From Paenibacillus sp. BIHB 4019 (GTDB lineage: Bacteria; Bacillota; Bacilli; Paenibacillales; Paenibacillaceae): a stretch of DNA of 64,000 bases. The notes beneath the pieces are model-generated. The model saw only the letters and a program-made list of their open reading frames with translations. It did not search any database and was not told where the DNA came from. Both the position numbers and the translations under genes were made by a program. Positions 44,380 to 52,942 of the stretch are shown piece by piece (the first letter of the stretch is position 1; each line of letters starts with the position of its first letter). The stretch covers positions 1,488,001-1,552,000 of the forward strand of contig NZ_CP016808.1 of NCBI RefSeq assembly GCF_002741035.1, given 5' to 3'.

Positions 44380-47300
44380 TTATTCGTATAATACTGAAAG
44401 CACCTTGGCAATTACGACTGCGGATTGTGCCCGAGTTGCCGTTGCCTGCGGCGCGAAAGCGCCATTGCCCATGCCGGAAATCAGCCCCAGCTGCTTGATG
44501 GCAGCTACTGCTTCCTGCGCATAATCCGAGATTTGCTCGGCATCCGTGAAGGAGGCTGCTGCGCCCGTAGGTTGCGCCGCCCCTGCATCTGCTGCGAATC
44601 CGCTTTGCTTCGCAGCGCGGTACAGCATAACCGCCATCTCTTCTCGCGTGATGGAAGCGTTGATGCCGAAGGAGCCATCCGCTCTTCCTTTAATAATGCC
44701 GTTCTGCTCTGCGGCAAGGACAGACTGCTCATACCAGCTTCCAGCCTTGATATCGCTCAGCTTCGTTGAAGCGCCGTCTTTGCTCGCAAAGCCGAACGCC
44801 TGAACGAGCATATGCACAAACTGTGCACGGGTAACGCTGCCCGCTGGCTGGAATTTGCCTGCTGCCGTGCCTTGAACGATGCCTTTGGCAGCAAGGCCTT
44901 CAATTGCAATCTTCGCCCAAGGGTATTGCGCGATATCATTAAACGAAACGTCTGCATAAGCCGCTGCATAACGGCTGAAATGTGCCGCCTGGAATACGAT
45001 TACTTGATCATTTTGGCGATACACACTGCTATGGACAGCTTCCAAACCGCCATTGCTATTCAAATAATAAACGACTGCCTGATGCGGCTGCTCGCCTGCT
45101 TTCAGCGTGTACGGCAAGGCTACTTCCACTTGCCCTTCGTTCCATGTTATTTGCTTGCCATCATGGACAAGCTTCAAATCGTAAACTTGATTCGCGCCAA
45201 CCTTCGCGCGTTCCTCCGCTGTTAGGGCAGCCGAGTCAACTTTCTCGGCTGTGAAGGCCAGCATGGCGGCGGTGTTTTGCGCCGCTGCGCTGGCAAGGGC
45301 TTCGACGGCGACGCTAATTCGTACGCCGTCCAGCCATACATGCAGCACCGGCACATTGTGATCGGTCAGCTCTTTAATAGCAGCCGCGGGCAGCTGTACG
45401 ACTGCCTGCTGCGGTGCAGCTGCTGGAACGACGCGAATCGTGACGTCGTTCCCGTTCGCCTGCGTCGCCGCCTTGCCCAGCTCGCTGGCGGCGACTGTCG
45501 CGACCAGCTTGCCGGAAGCATCCGGCAAGCCGTTCGCGATTGTAATTACAGCAGCAGCCGATGGCGCTGCTGTTGGCTGCGGGCTCGCCGTCGGAGCAGC
45601 CGGCGTCGACGTGCCCGGCGTCGACGGAGATGCCGTTGGTGCCGGCGTCTCTGGTGATGGCGTCACCGGAGATACTGTCGGTGTCGGAACCTCTGGCGTT
45701 GGCGTTACCGGAGGTACTGTCGGTGTCGGCTCCTCTGGTGTTGGCGTTGGTGTTGGCGTCGGTGTTGGCGTTGGCGTTACCGGAGGTACTGTCGGTGTCG
45801 GCTCCTCTGGTGTTGGCGTTGGTGTTGGCGTCGGTGTTGGCGTTGGCGTTGGCTCCTCCGTCGCCACCTCCAGCCCGGCAATCGCAGCTGTCACTGCTGC
45901 TGCGCTCGCAGCTACCTGCGCCTGATCAGCTTCCAGATCAGCGCTTGCCCGCTGCGCTGCAGCCAGCGCTTCGGCAAGCACGGACCAGCTTCCTGCCGTA
46001 TAATGGCTTTGCGTCAAGCCAGCTGCTTCAGCAATTGCGGCAATCAGCTCGGCCTTATCAGCCAGAGCCAGCCCGAATGCCTTGAAATCCATCATGCCGA
46101 CCCAGCCTTGGCCTTCGGTAATCGTCACCTTGAGATAACGGCCCGTATTATTGTCCGTCAGCTTATGGCTGTCCGAAGGCATGGCCAGCGTTTGCGTATC
46201 CGCTGCTGTACGGAATGTTGCGCCATCATCAGAAATTTCCACTTTATAATGGACAACTCCCGCCCATTTGTTGAGCACCACTTTTTTCACTAGCGAAGCT
46301 TGGCCCAGATCGACCATCCACCAGCTGCCAGCCCCTTTATCTGTCCCCCACGAAGTGCCTTCATTTTGATCGACTGCCCCTTCTGGAGCGTTGGCCTTGC
46401 CGCCGCCGCTGCCGGCGTTGCTGGAAGAAGTTGCTGCTTTAAACGCTGCAATATCCTGCAAAGGCTTAAGCGCTTGAATCGCGGAGGCAAGTGCTTCCGT
46501 CGCAGCCACAACCGCCGTTTGAACAGCCTGGCCATCATTGTTGACCGTCTTCGCATTCGCTAATGCAGCTTGCAGCACAGCCCAGCCGGCCGCATAATAT
46601 TCCGCACCGTCGAGCTGCTCTGCCGATACGATAGTGGTGACGAGCGTGCCTTTGTCCACGTTCGACAAACCATTCAGCGCGGCCTGCAATCCGGCAACCG
46701 CATGATTGACAACCGTTTGCGTAGCTCTTGCATCACCAGACGCCGTCCGTGCAACAGCAAGCGCACTTTGCAGCGCCTGCCAGCTTTTGGCCGACCAGTC
46801 CGCCTCTTGCTTCGCTTCTGCATCGGCAATGAGCACTGCCAGCGCCGCCTTGTCCGCCGGAACCACTTCAAGCCCAGCGACAACGGAAGCCAGCTGCGCC
46901 TGTGCCGCATCCACTTCAGCTTGCGTTACCCCTTGAGGCGTATACGCCTGATCGTGAACGAGCTGCGCCTGAGCGATAGCAGGTGCAAGCTGCGGCCAGC
47001 TCTGCGGCGTAAAATCTGCCTCTACGAGCGACTTGGCTTCAGCAATTGCGGCCGCCAAATGCTGGCGATCTGCCGGGACTGCCGTCAATCCATGCTTATA
47101 AACGTTCAAGGAATCCAGCGCATAGCCCTTATAGGCGTATCCGCCGTTTGCTGGATATTCGTCATAATCAAACATCGCATGATTTTCCCATGCGTCGCCC
47201 TCAGACGCAATCCAGCCTACATTCGATGGAATCCATGCCGGTTCCCAATAGAAAAATCCGGCTCCCTTGTTATTTTCCACATTGGAGATCAAATCCATAA

Positions 47301-48909
47301 TCGTTTGAATTGCATCATATTGGCCTTGAACGGTCGCGTCCCATTTCGCTCCGCCCGTCTTCAGCTTTTGGTCGGAGTTAATAATATTTTCATGGGCATC
47401 GCCATTTTTGTACGAAAACGGATACGACGTCTCGGCAATAACGACTTCCTTGCCATATCGCAGCGCCATATCGTCCATATTAATTTTCACCGCTTCCAGC
47501 GTACCGTGCCAGAACGGATAATAGGATAAGCCGATAATGTCGTAATCGACTCTGCCATTGATGCCGTCGAAGAAATAACGGAAGGTCGCATTTTTGCCGC
47601 CTTCAGCAAGATGAATCATAATTTGAACATCATCGCCGCCAGGAAGGGCGCGGACAGCCGACGAACCGCTGTTCAGCAGCAGCGCTTGATCGTCAAAATT
47701 AACCGAGCCGCCTTTGCCCGTGAGCACGCCGCTGTTGATTTCATTGCCGATCTGTACCATGTCAGGCATCGCATTTTCTGCCTGCAATTCAGAAATAACC
47801 TCGTACGTGTAATCGTATACCGCTTGGCCCAGCTCCGGCATCGTCAGGTTTTTCCACGCCGCAGGCCGAACCTGCTGGCCCGGATGCGCCCAGTCATCCG
47901 AATAGTGGAAATCGACAAGCAGCTTAAGCCCCTTCGCCTTCACTCGCTTGGCAAGTCTAAGCACATCTTCCTTATCATTGTAGCCGCCCGAGTTTTGCGG
48001 ATCATTCCACACCCGCAGCCGGACGTAGTTCACGCCCCGGTCCTTCAAAATGTCCAGCAAATCGCGTTCCACGCCATTGCTGTCGTAATATTTTCCGCCG
48101 TTGTCCTCAATTGCGGTCAGCGTCGAAATATCCACCCCGCGAATAAAATCGTCGCGATAGCCCAGCACCGTGACAGACGCATTCGGCTGCACGCTCGCTC
48201 CCGTTACCGTTCCTGCTACTTCAAAGCTGCCCCCACCTGTATATTGCTGCGGGTCAACAGCGTCCCATGCGACATTGACGAGCCCAAAGCTGCCGTCCGC
48301 ATATGCTGCATTCACCTGTGCCGGAAGGCTAGGAGCCGTGCCGCTGTAGGTTTCGATATTCACCGCATCATAGCCGGTAATGTCCGCTGGACTTTTCACC
48401 ATTTCCTTCTCTGTTACCTTTAATTCTTTAATGCCCGGCCACCAGCCGCTACCTGCATAGAAAGAAATCGTGACGCGCACATAACGCATGCTGTCCGCCT
48501 CGAATGCAAGGCTTGCCGTCTGCTGCTTTGCCGCATTAGCCGATTTATCGGCAGCGACCGTCCAGTTCACATCGTCCGGCGATACCTCGACGATATACTT
48601 GACGATTTCATCTTCCTTCCAGGTGATTTCCACACCAGAAAGATCATATTCGCTGCCCAGATCCACTTTAAGCCAGTGTGTCGGACTTACAGCGCTAGCT
48701 GCGCTCCATGCCGTATCCGGATTGCCATCGACCGCGTATTCCTTCGGCTGCCCCCACTGCGGATCTATATATTCTTGGCTTGCTGTAACGATTTTGCCAA
48801 GCGCCAAATTTGCTGCAGCTGCCTTTACCGCCGCTTGCGGCCAGGCCATTTGCGTCATAAACAGCGCTACGACCAGCACGAGGCTGATATACCCTTTCCC
48901 CTTTTTCAT
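44380..48909 (-). CDS. Cell-surface endo-beta-1,4-galactanase (GH53) with F5/8, FIVAR and SLH modules
   Basis: 1509 residues. Signal peptide about 1-31, then an F5/8 type C carbohydrate-binding module (about 32-170), a Big_4-like region (about 172-245), the GH53 catalytic domain (about 250-620), three FIVAR repeats (about 635-850), a second F5/8 module (about 855-975), a fourth FIVAR (about 980-1040), a Pro/Thr linker with short tandem repeats (about 1045-1130), a domain of unknown type (about 1135-1320) and three SLH domains (about 1325-1505). Catalytic acid Glu390 (QIGNEINS) and nucleophile Glu493 (AETSYP) are present. GH53 cuts beta-1,4-galactan side chains of pectin (arabinogalactan type I). 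SLH domains hold it on the wall through pyruvylated polymer. The -10 TATAAT (48926-48931) and a cre-like site precede it. Confidence 0.92.
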   Translation of the reverse strand: MKKGKGYISLVLVVALFMTQMAWPQAAVKAAAANLALGKIVTASQEYIDPQWGQPKEYAVDGNPDTAWSAASAVSPTHWLKVDLGSEYDLSGVEITWKEDEIVKYIVEVSPDDVNWTVAADKSANAAKQQTASLAFEADSMRYVRVTISFYAGSGWWPGIKELKVTEKEMVKSPADITGYDAVNIETYSGTAPSLPAQVNAAYADGSFGLVNVAWDAVDPQQYTGGGSFEVAGTVTGASVQPNASVTVLGYRDDFIRGVDISTLTAIEDNGGKYYDSNGVERDLLDILKDRGVNYVRLRVWNDPQNSGGYNDKEDVLRLAKRVKAKGLKLLVDFHYSDDWAHPGQQVRPAAWKNLTMPELGQAVYDYTYEVISELQAENAMPDMVQIGNEINSGVLTGKGGSVNFDDQALLLNSGSSAVRALPGGDDVQIMIHLAEGGKNATFRYFFDGINGRVDYDIIGLSYYPFWHGTLEAVKINMDDMALRYGKEVVIAETSYPFSYKNGDAHENIINSDQKLKTGGAKWDATVQGQYDAIQTIMDLISNVENNKGAGFFYWEPAWIPSNVGWIASEGDAWENHAMFDYDEYPANGGYAYKGYALDSLNVYKHGLTAVPADRQHLAAAIAEAKSLVEADFTPQSWPQLAPAIAQAQLVHDQAYTPQGVTQAEVDAAQAQLASVVAGLEVVPADKAALAVLIADAEAKQEADWSAKSWQALQSALAVARTASGDARATQTVVNHAVAGLQAALNGLSNVDKGTLVTTIVSAEQLDGAEYYAAGWAVLQAALANAKTVNNDGQAVQTAVVAATEALASAIQALKPLQDIAAFKAATSSSNAGSGGGKANAPEGAVDQNEGTSWGTDKGAGSWWMVDLGQASLVKKVVLNKWAGVVHYKVEISDDGATFRTAADTQTLAMPSDSHKLTDNNTGRYLKVTITEGQGWVGMMDFKAFGLALADKAELIAAIAEAAGLTQSHYTAGSWSVLAEALAAAQRASADLEADQAQVAASAAAVTAAIAGLEVATEEPTPTPTPTPTPTPTPEEPTPTVPPVTPTPTPTPTPTPTPEEPTPTVPPVTPTPEVPTPTVSPVTPSPETPAPTASPSTPGTSTPAAPTASPQPTAAPSAAAVITIANGLPDASGKLVATVAASELGKAATQANGNDVTIRVVPAAAPQQAVVQLPAAAIKELTDHNVPVLHVWLDGVRISVAVEALASAAAQNTAAMLAFTAEKVDSAALTAEERAKVGANQVYDLKLVHDGKQITWNEGQVEVALPYTLKAGEQPHQAVVYYLNSNGGLEAVHSSVYRQNDQVIVFQAAHFSRYAAAYADVSFNDIAQYPWAKIAIEGLAAKGIVQGTAAGKFQPAGSVTRAQFVHMLVQAFGFASKDGASTKLSDIKAGSWYEQSVLAAEQNGIIKGRADGSFGINASITREEMAVMLYRAAKQSGFAADAGAAQPTGAAASFTDAEQISDYAQEAVAAIKQLGLISGMGNGAFAPQATATRAQSAVVIAKVLSVLYE
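45720..45853. repeat. 72-bp in-frame tandem repeat in the Pro/Thr linker
   Basis: The stretch beginning at 45720 recurs at 45792 with a 72-base period (24 codons), on top of a finer 6- and 12-base GTTGGC/GTCGGT periodicity. In the protein it encodes the TPTP-EEPTPTVPPV linker. Typical length-variable linker DNA, not a CRISPR. Confidence 0.8.
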
Positions 48910-49254
48910 GTAAACCTCTCCCTTGATTATATTGTTTCTCCATGCTTCATCTAATTGTAAGCGATTTTATGAAAAACGATATACATACCAAAAGCAACAT
49001 TCCAGCATTTTATGCAACCTGTTTGACGCCGCACATTCCGAATTTTGGTAGCGCTATCATTCATAGGGTTTTCATAAGCAAAACCTGCGCAAACAGACAC
49101 TTCAAATACTATCGATTAGAAAAATCCTGAAATAACGCGCTTAAGCCCCATCCCGAGCATTAACGAGAATTTCGGCTAATCACTTGTTATTCGCAAGCCG
49201 ATGTTTTATATTGACATAACAGTAGGTCAAAAATAAAAGAGGTGAACGGACGAG
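48910..49254. other. 345-base divergent intergenic region
   Basis: Regulatory region for the galactanase (minus) and TetR/map (plus) genes. It has the galactanase -10 at 48926-48931 and the cre-like site, and TTGACA (49211-49216) ahead of the TetR gene. The TTGAC...GTCAA inverted repeat at 49211-49230 overlaps that -35 and is a candidate TetR operator. No gene is seen. Confidence 0.5.
48956..48969. promoter_or_regulatory. cre-like site upstream of the galactanase gene
   Basis: TGTAAGCGATTTTA fits the CcpA consensus at 13 of 14 positions (T at the C position). It lies just upstream of the weak -35 TTAGAT and 47 bases from the start codon. Suggests glucose repression of galactan degradation. 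Confidence 0.5.
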
Positions 49255-50013
49255 ATGACTCCACGCACGAAGGAACAAAACGATGAGATCCGGCTGCGCC
49301 GTCTGGCGCAAATCCGGAAAGCCGCGGCCGATGTGTTTTTGAATAAGGGCCCTTTACTGGAAATCCGCGATGTAGCCGCGCAAGCGGGACTCGGCTATGG
49401 AACGGTATACCATTATTACAGCAATAAGGGCGATTTGCTTCAAGATCTGCTATGGGATGCGTTCGAGCGGGCCGGGGATTGGCTGGTAGCCCCGCTAGAG
49501 GCAACACTAGAGGCAACGATAGAGGCCTCCCGCGCTTCGGCCTCGGGGAAGGCTCCAGCGGGCGGGCATTTCGGCTTGCCTGCTGCGGAGGACACCGGGA
49601 ACTCGGCTTCCGCAGATTCCCGAAGCGGAAGCAGCGAAACAGCCGCGGCCGCAGAGCTTGGTCCCGTTGCCGCCGCAGGCGTACGGCTGCTGCAGCTATG
49701 GGCGGAGGACCACGCTCTTTACCTGTTGTTTAAGATGGCCGGAGAGAACTTTGCCTCGCTGCCAGAAGCGCGCTCGGCCACGCTCTCGGCCGCCTTTCAT
49801 CGTGAGGTGCTGGCGCCGCTTGCCGCGCTGCTGGAAACCGGGCGTGAGCCGGACGGGGCTGCCGCTTCCGGCGGAAACGCGGCGGAGCCGCCGTATCAGC
49901 TACAGCGCGCGGAAATGCTGCTGGCCGCCTTGGTCGGCTGCGCCTCGATTTCGCTTCGCCGCGGAAGGCTGCACGAGGAGGCTGGCGATATCGCCCGGTT
50001 ATTAAAATTATAG
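49255..50013 (+). CDS. TetR-family regulator, atypically GC-rich
   Basis: 252 residues. The N-terminal HTH (about 12-62) has IRKAAADVFLNKG, IRDVAAQAGLGYGTVYHYYSNKGDLLQ. The effector domain is long and contains an insertion (about 82-135) rich in Ala, Ser, Gly and charged residues. The gene is visibly GC-richer than its neighbours in its 3' half. GAGGTGA nine bases before the ATG. It ends 26 bases before map, so the two form a likely operon. A TTGAC-N10-GTCAA inverted repeat in the promoter suggests autoregulation. Confidence 0.88.
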   Translation: MTPRTKEQNDEIRLRRLAQIRKAAADVFLNKGPLLEIRDVAAQAGLGYGTVYHYYSNKGDLLQDLLWDAFERAGDWLVAPLEATLEATIEASRASASGKAPAGGHFGLPAAEDTGNSASADSRSGSSETAAAAELGPVAAAGVRLLQLWAEDHALYLLFKMAGENFASLPEARSATLSAAFHREVLAPLAALLETGREPDGAAASGGNAAEPPYQLQRAEMLLAALVGCASISLRRGRLHEEAGDIARLLKL

Positions 50014-50039
50014 AATGGATAAGGAGCGAATAATTACAG

Positions 50040-50786
50040 ATGATCATACTAAAATCACCTAGGGAAATCGAAGAGATGAAGCCGGCGAGCCAAATCGTTG
50101 TGGACTGCTATCGCGAGGTGTCCAAACTGATCGAGCCTGGGATCACCACCCAAGAAATCAATGACTTTGTTGCCAGACACATCACCAAGCTGGGCGGCAA
50201 GCAGTTTACGAAAGGGTACAACGGTTACCCCGCCGAAACCTGCATTTCGGTCAACGATGTGGTCGCCCACGGCATTCCTTCGAATCAGGTGGTTATGGAC
50301 GGCGACTTGCTGAAGCTCGACATCGTTGTGGAATACGGCGGATGGTTCGGCGATTCGTGCTGGTGCTATGCGGTGGGCAATATCCGGCCGGAGGCGCAAA
50401 AATTAATGAAGGTGACCAAGGAATGCTTGGAACTGGGGATCGCCAGGGCAATTCCCGGTGGCCGGCTTGGCGACATCACGTCGGCGATTCAACAGCATGC
50501 GGAAGCAAGCGGGTTTTCGGTCGTACGCGATCTGCTGGCGCACGGGATCGGGCGGAGCCTGCACGAGGAGCCAAGCTACGAGCATATCGGCGTAGCCGGC
50601 AAAGGCATTCGGCTAAAGGAAGGCATGGTGTTCACGATTGAACCGATGATCAACGAAGGTACGTACCGTATCAAGATTGACGACGATCGGTGGACGGCGA
50701 GAACGGCCGACGGCAAGCTGTCGGCGCAATATGAGCATACGATCGCAGTTACGGCGGACGGACCGCTCATTTTAACGGCCCAGTAA
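50040..50786 (+). CDS. map: Methionine aminopeptidase type I, second-copy type
   Basis: 248 residues. The pita-bread fold motifs are SPREIEEM, NGYPAETCISVND, VAHGIPS, the metal aspartates in LKLDIVVEYGGWFGDS, HGIGRSLHEEPSY, and the metal glutamates in FTIEPMI and QYEHTIAVT. All five metal ligands appear present, so it should be active in removing the initiator Met. The usual map copy lies in the ribosomal-protein cluster with adk and infA; this copy, coupled to a TetR gene, is probably an extra copy induced under some condition (inference). Confidence 0.9.
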   Translation: MIILKSPREIEEMKPASQIVVDCYREVSKLIEPGITTQEINDFVARHITKLGGKQFTKGYNGYPAETCISVNDVVAHGIPSNQVVMDGDLLKLDIVVEYGGWFGDSCWCYAVGNIRPEAQKLMKVTKECLELGIARAIPGGRLGDITSAIQQHAEASGFSVVRDLLAHGIGRSLHEEPSYEHIGVAGKGIRLKEGMVFTIEPMINEGTYRIKIDDDRWTARTADGKLSAQYEHTIAVTADGPLILTAQ

Positions 50787-50897
50787 AAATAGAGACGACG
50801 GACGGGAATGCGTTATTTTAGGAAAAAAGCCGCTAACCCGGCCTGCTTGGCCTTACGCAAGCCCGTAATCCGAAATGACGAGAAACCGCGTTGCCGC

Positions 50898-50935
50898 AAA
50901 AAGAAGGCTGCTCTCCGTTTCCGGAAAACAGCCTC
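50898..50935 (-). terminator. Intrinsic terminator of the downstream importer operon
   Basis: Minus strand GGCTG/CAGCC stem around an 18-base loop holding CCGGAAACGG, followed by CTTCTTTTTG. Confidence 0.6.
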
Positions 50936-50975
50936 CCGTACATCTTCTAGAACCCACACGATTACCTTTGTCACG

Positions 50976-51854
50976 CTACTCTTTAACCGAGCCTACAACG
51001 AGGCCCTTAACGAAAAACTTTTGCAAAAACGGATAAATAATCAGGACCGGAAGAGCACCGATGAAAATTTGCGCCGCACTAACCGTCTTCTGCGAGATCA
51101 AGGCAAGCGATACGGGATCGAGGCTCATGGAGCTCATGTCGCGTGAAATAATGACCGTTTGCAGAAAGGTTGCCAGCGGATATTGGTGAACGCCTTCTGT
51201 GTACAGCAGGCCGTCAAACCACGAATTCCAATGGAATACGATGCTGAATAGGCTGAGTGTTGCAATAGCTGGCTTGGATACCGGCAGAAATATCGTGAAC
51301 AGTACCCGGAAGTGGCCCGCTCCATCAATCATAGCCGCTTCCTCCAGCTCCTTCGGAATGCCCCGGAAGAAGTTCATCATCAGGATCGTTAAATAAATAT
51401 TAACCGCTCCGGGAAGTACCAGTGCCCAGAAGGAGCCCATCAGGTTCAAATTCTGGATCATCATATAGAAGGGAACAAGCCCCCCGTTAAAGACCATCGC
51501 GAAGACGAAAATCCAGGAGTAGTAGGAACGTGCCTTGAAGCTTGTGCTTTCTCTGGAAAGCGGGTAGGCTGCCATAAACGCCAGCAGCAGCGTAAGCGCC
51601 GTGCCAATGGACGTCCGCATGATAGATATCCAGATCGAGTTTAGAAAGATCGGGTTGTCGATCGTTTTGCGATAAGCCTCCAAAGTGAAATCTACCGGCC
51701 ACAAATTAACGATATTGGCATCAGCCGCCGACTTTGCGCTGAACGAAATCGCCAATACATGAACAAGCGGGATAATGCACAGGAGCGAGATAAACAGCAG
51801 CCCTGTATTATTGAGTATAGAAAATATGCGGTATGACAGTGTTTTGTGGTACAT
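50976..51854 (-). CDS. Carbohydrate ABC transporter permease, LplC/MalG type
   Basis: 292 residues with six membrane helices; MYHKTLSYRIFSILNNTGLLFISLL at the start, the inner-membrane signature LEEAAMIDGAGHFRVLFTIFLPVSK at about 190-215 (in parts) and the end KFFVKGLVVGSVKE. It pairs with the permease 18 bases upstream. No ATPase is seen. Confidence 0.92.
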   Translation of the reverse strand: MYHKTLSYRIFSILNNTGLLFISLLCIIPLVHVLAISFSAKSAADANIVNLWPVDFTLEAYRKTIDNPIFLNSIWISIMRTSIGTALTLLLAFMAAYPLSRESTSFKARSYYSWIFVFAMVFNGGLVPFYMMIQNLNLMGSFWALVLPGAVNIYLTILMMNFFRGIPKELEEAAMIDGAGHFRVLFTIFLPVSKPAIATLSLFSIVFHWNSWFDGLLYTEGVHQYPLATFLQTVIISRDMSSMSLDPVSLALISQKTVSAAQIFIGALPVLIIYPFLQKFFVKGLVVGSVKE

Positions 51855-51872
51855 TCTAGGCTCGCTCCATTC

Positions 51873-52766
51873 TTAGAAAATTCGATAGTTTGCCCATTTA
51901 TAGGCCATGCGGTATGAGACGAAAATCAAGATCATGCTGATAATGGATTTGAATAATCCGACTGCTGTTCCAAAGCCCATTTCCCCGCTTATAATCGCTG
52001 TGCGATAAACGAACGTATCAATAATGTCGCCTTTATCGTAGACTAGCGGATTATACAGGTTGAAAATTTGGTCAAAGCCCGCGTTCAAAATGTTGCCGAG
52101 TGCCAGCGTACCCACGACAATCGCCATCGGCACCATTGAAGGCATTGTAATGTGCAGCGTCTGCTTCCAGCGGCTTGCGCCATCCACTTCAGCCGCCTCG
52201 TACAGCGAAGGATTGATGTTCGAGAGAGCTGCCAGAAAGACGATCGTTCCGTAACCGAACTCCTTCCACACCTCGGATATAATTACCGTAAAGCGGAACC
52301 AGTTGCCTTCTCCAAGGAAGAAGATCGGCCCGATCCCGACCATGCCCAGAATCCGGTTTACGAAACCGCCATCGCTAGACAATATGTCGATCAAAATACC
52401 GCCCAGAATGACCCATGACAGGAAGTGGGGCAAATAAACCATCGTTTGCACATAACGCTTGAAAAGCTCTTTGCGCACCTCATTTAAGAAAAGAGCAAAG
52501 GTGAATGGAGCTGCGAGGTTAAAAATGATTTTCAAAACCGCAATGACCAGCGTGTTCCAAATAACCTCCAGGCTGTCCTCCCGCTCAAACATGTAGCGAA
52601 AATTATCGAGACCGATCCATTCCGAGCCTGTAATGCCCAGCCGGGGCTTAAAGTCCTGGAAGGCCATAACAATGCCCGCCATTGGCAAATAGCTGAACAA
52701 AATCAGAAAAACTAGGGATGGCAAAATCATGAGATGGAACGGCCAGTGGCGCTTTAGCTGCCTCAT
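51873..52766 (-). CDS. Carbohydrate ABC transporter permease, LplB/MalF type
   Basis: About 297 residues from the ATG at 52766 (AGGAGG ten bases upstream). Six membrane helices; signature YEAAEVDGASRWKQTLHITMP. It forms the channel with the next permease. It follows the solute-binding gene across a hairpin, so its level is probably lower than that of the binding protein. Confidence 0.92.
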   Translation of the reverse strand: MRQLKRHWPFHLMILPSLVFLILFSYLPMAGIVMAFQDFKPRLGITGSEWIGLDNFRYMFEREDSLEVIWNTLVIAVLKIIFNLAAPFTFALFLNEVRKELFKRYVQTMVYLPHFLSWVILGGILIDILSSDGGFVNRILGMVGIGPIFFLGEGNWFRFTVIISEVWKEFGYGTIVFLAALSNINPSLYEAAEVDGASRWKQTLHITMPSMVPMAIVVGTLALGNILNAGFDQIFNLYNPLVYDKGDIIDTFVYRTAIISGEMGFGTAVGLFKSIISMILIFVSYRMAYKWANYRIF

Positions 52767-52895
52767 ATTGTAGTATCCTCCTGAACGCATTTGTATGAAT
52801 TACCTCAATTATAGCAACGCCCCAAACCGCCTGAACACATGACGGAACCAACATTGATGGCACTATTGCAACTACTTTTCACAGGAGACTCTCAT

Positions 52896-52931
52896 AAAAA
52901 CAAAAGCAGCCTGCCGAGGGCAGACTGCTTT
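52896..52931 (-). terminator. Intercistronic hairpin between binding protein and permease genes
   Basis: Minus strand AAAGCAG-T-CTGCC / GGCAG-G-CTGCTTT stem followed by a T-rich stretch (TTTTGTTTTT). Probably partial termination, allowing higher expression of the binding protein. Confidence 0.7.
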
Positions 52932-52942
52932 GCTGACTTGCA

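Noticed and set aside
45720..45853. Regular short repeats considered as CRISPR
   Set aside because: The repeat is in frame and continuous with the Pro/Thr linker, with no unique spacers.
46570..47529. 319-codon plus-strand ORF inside the galactanase gene
   Set aside because: It lies entirely within an intact GH53 gene on the other strand. Its protein is rich in Arg, His and Cys, with no domain and no ribosome binding site. It is a shadow.
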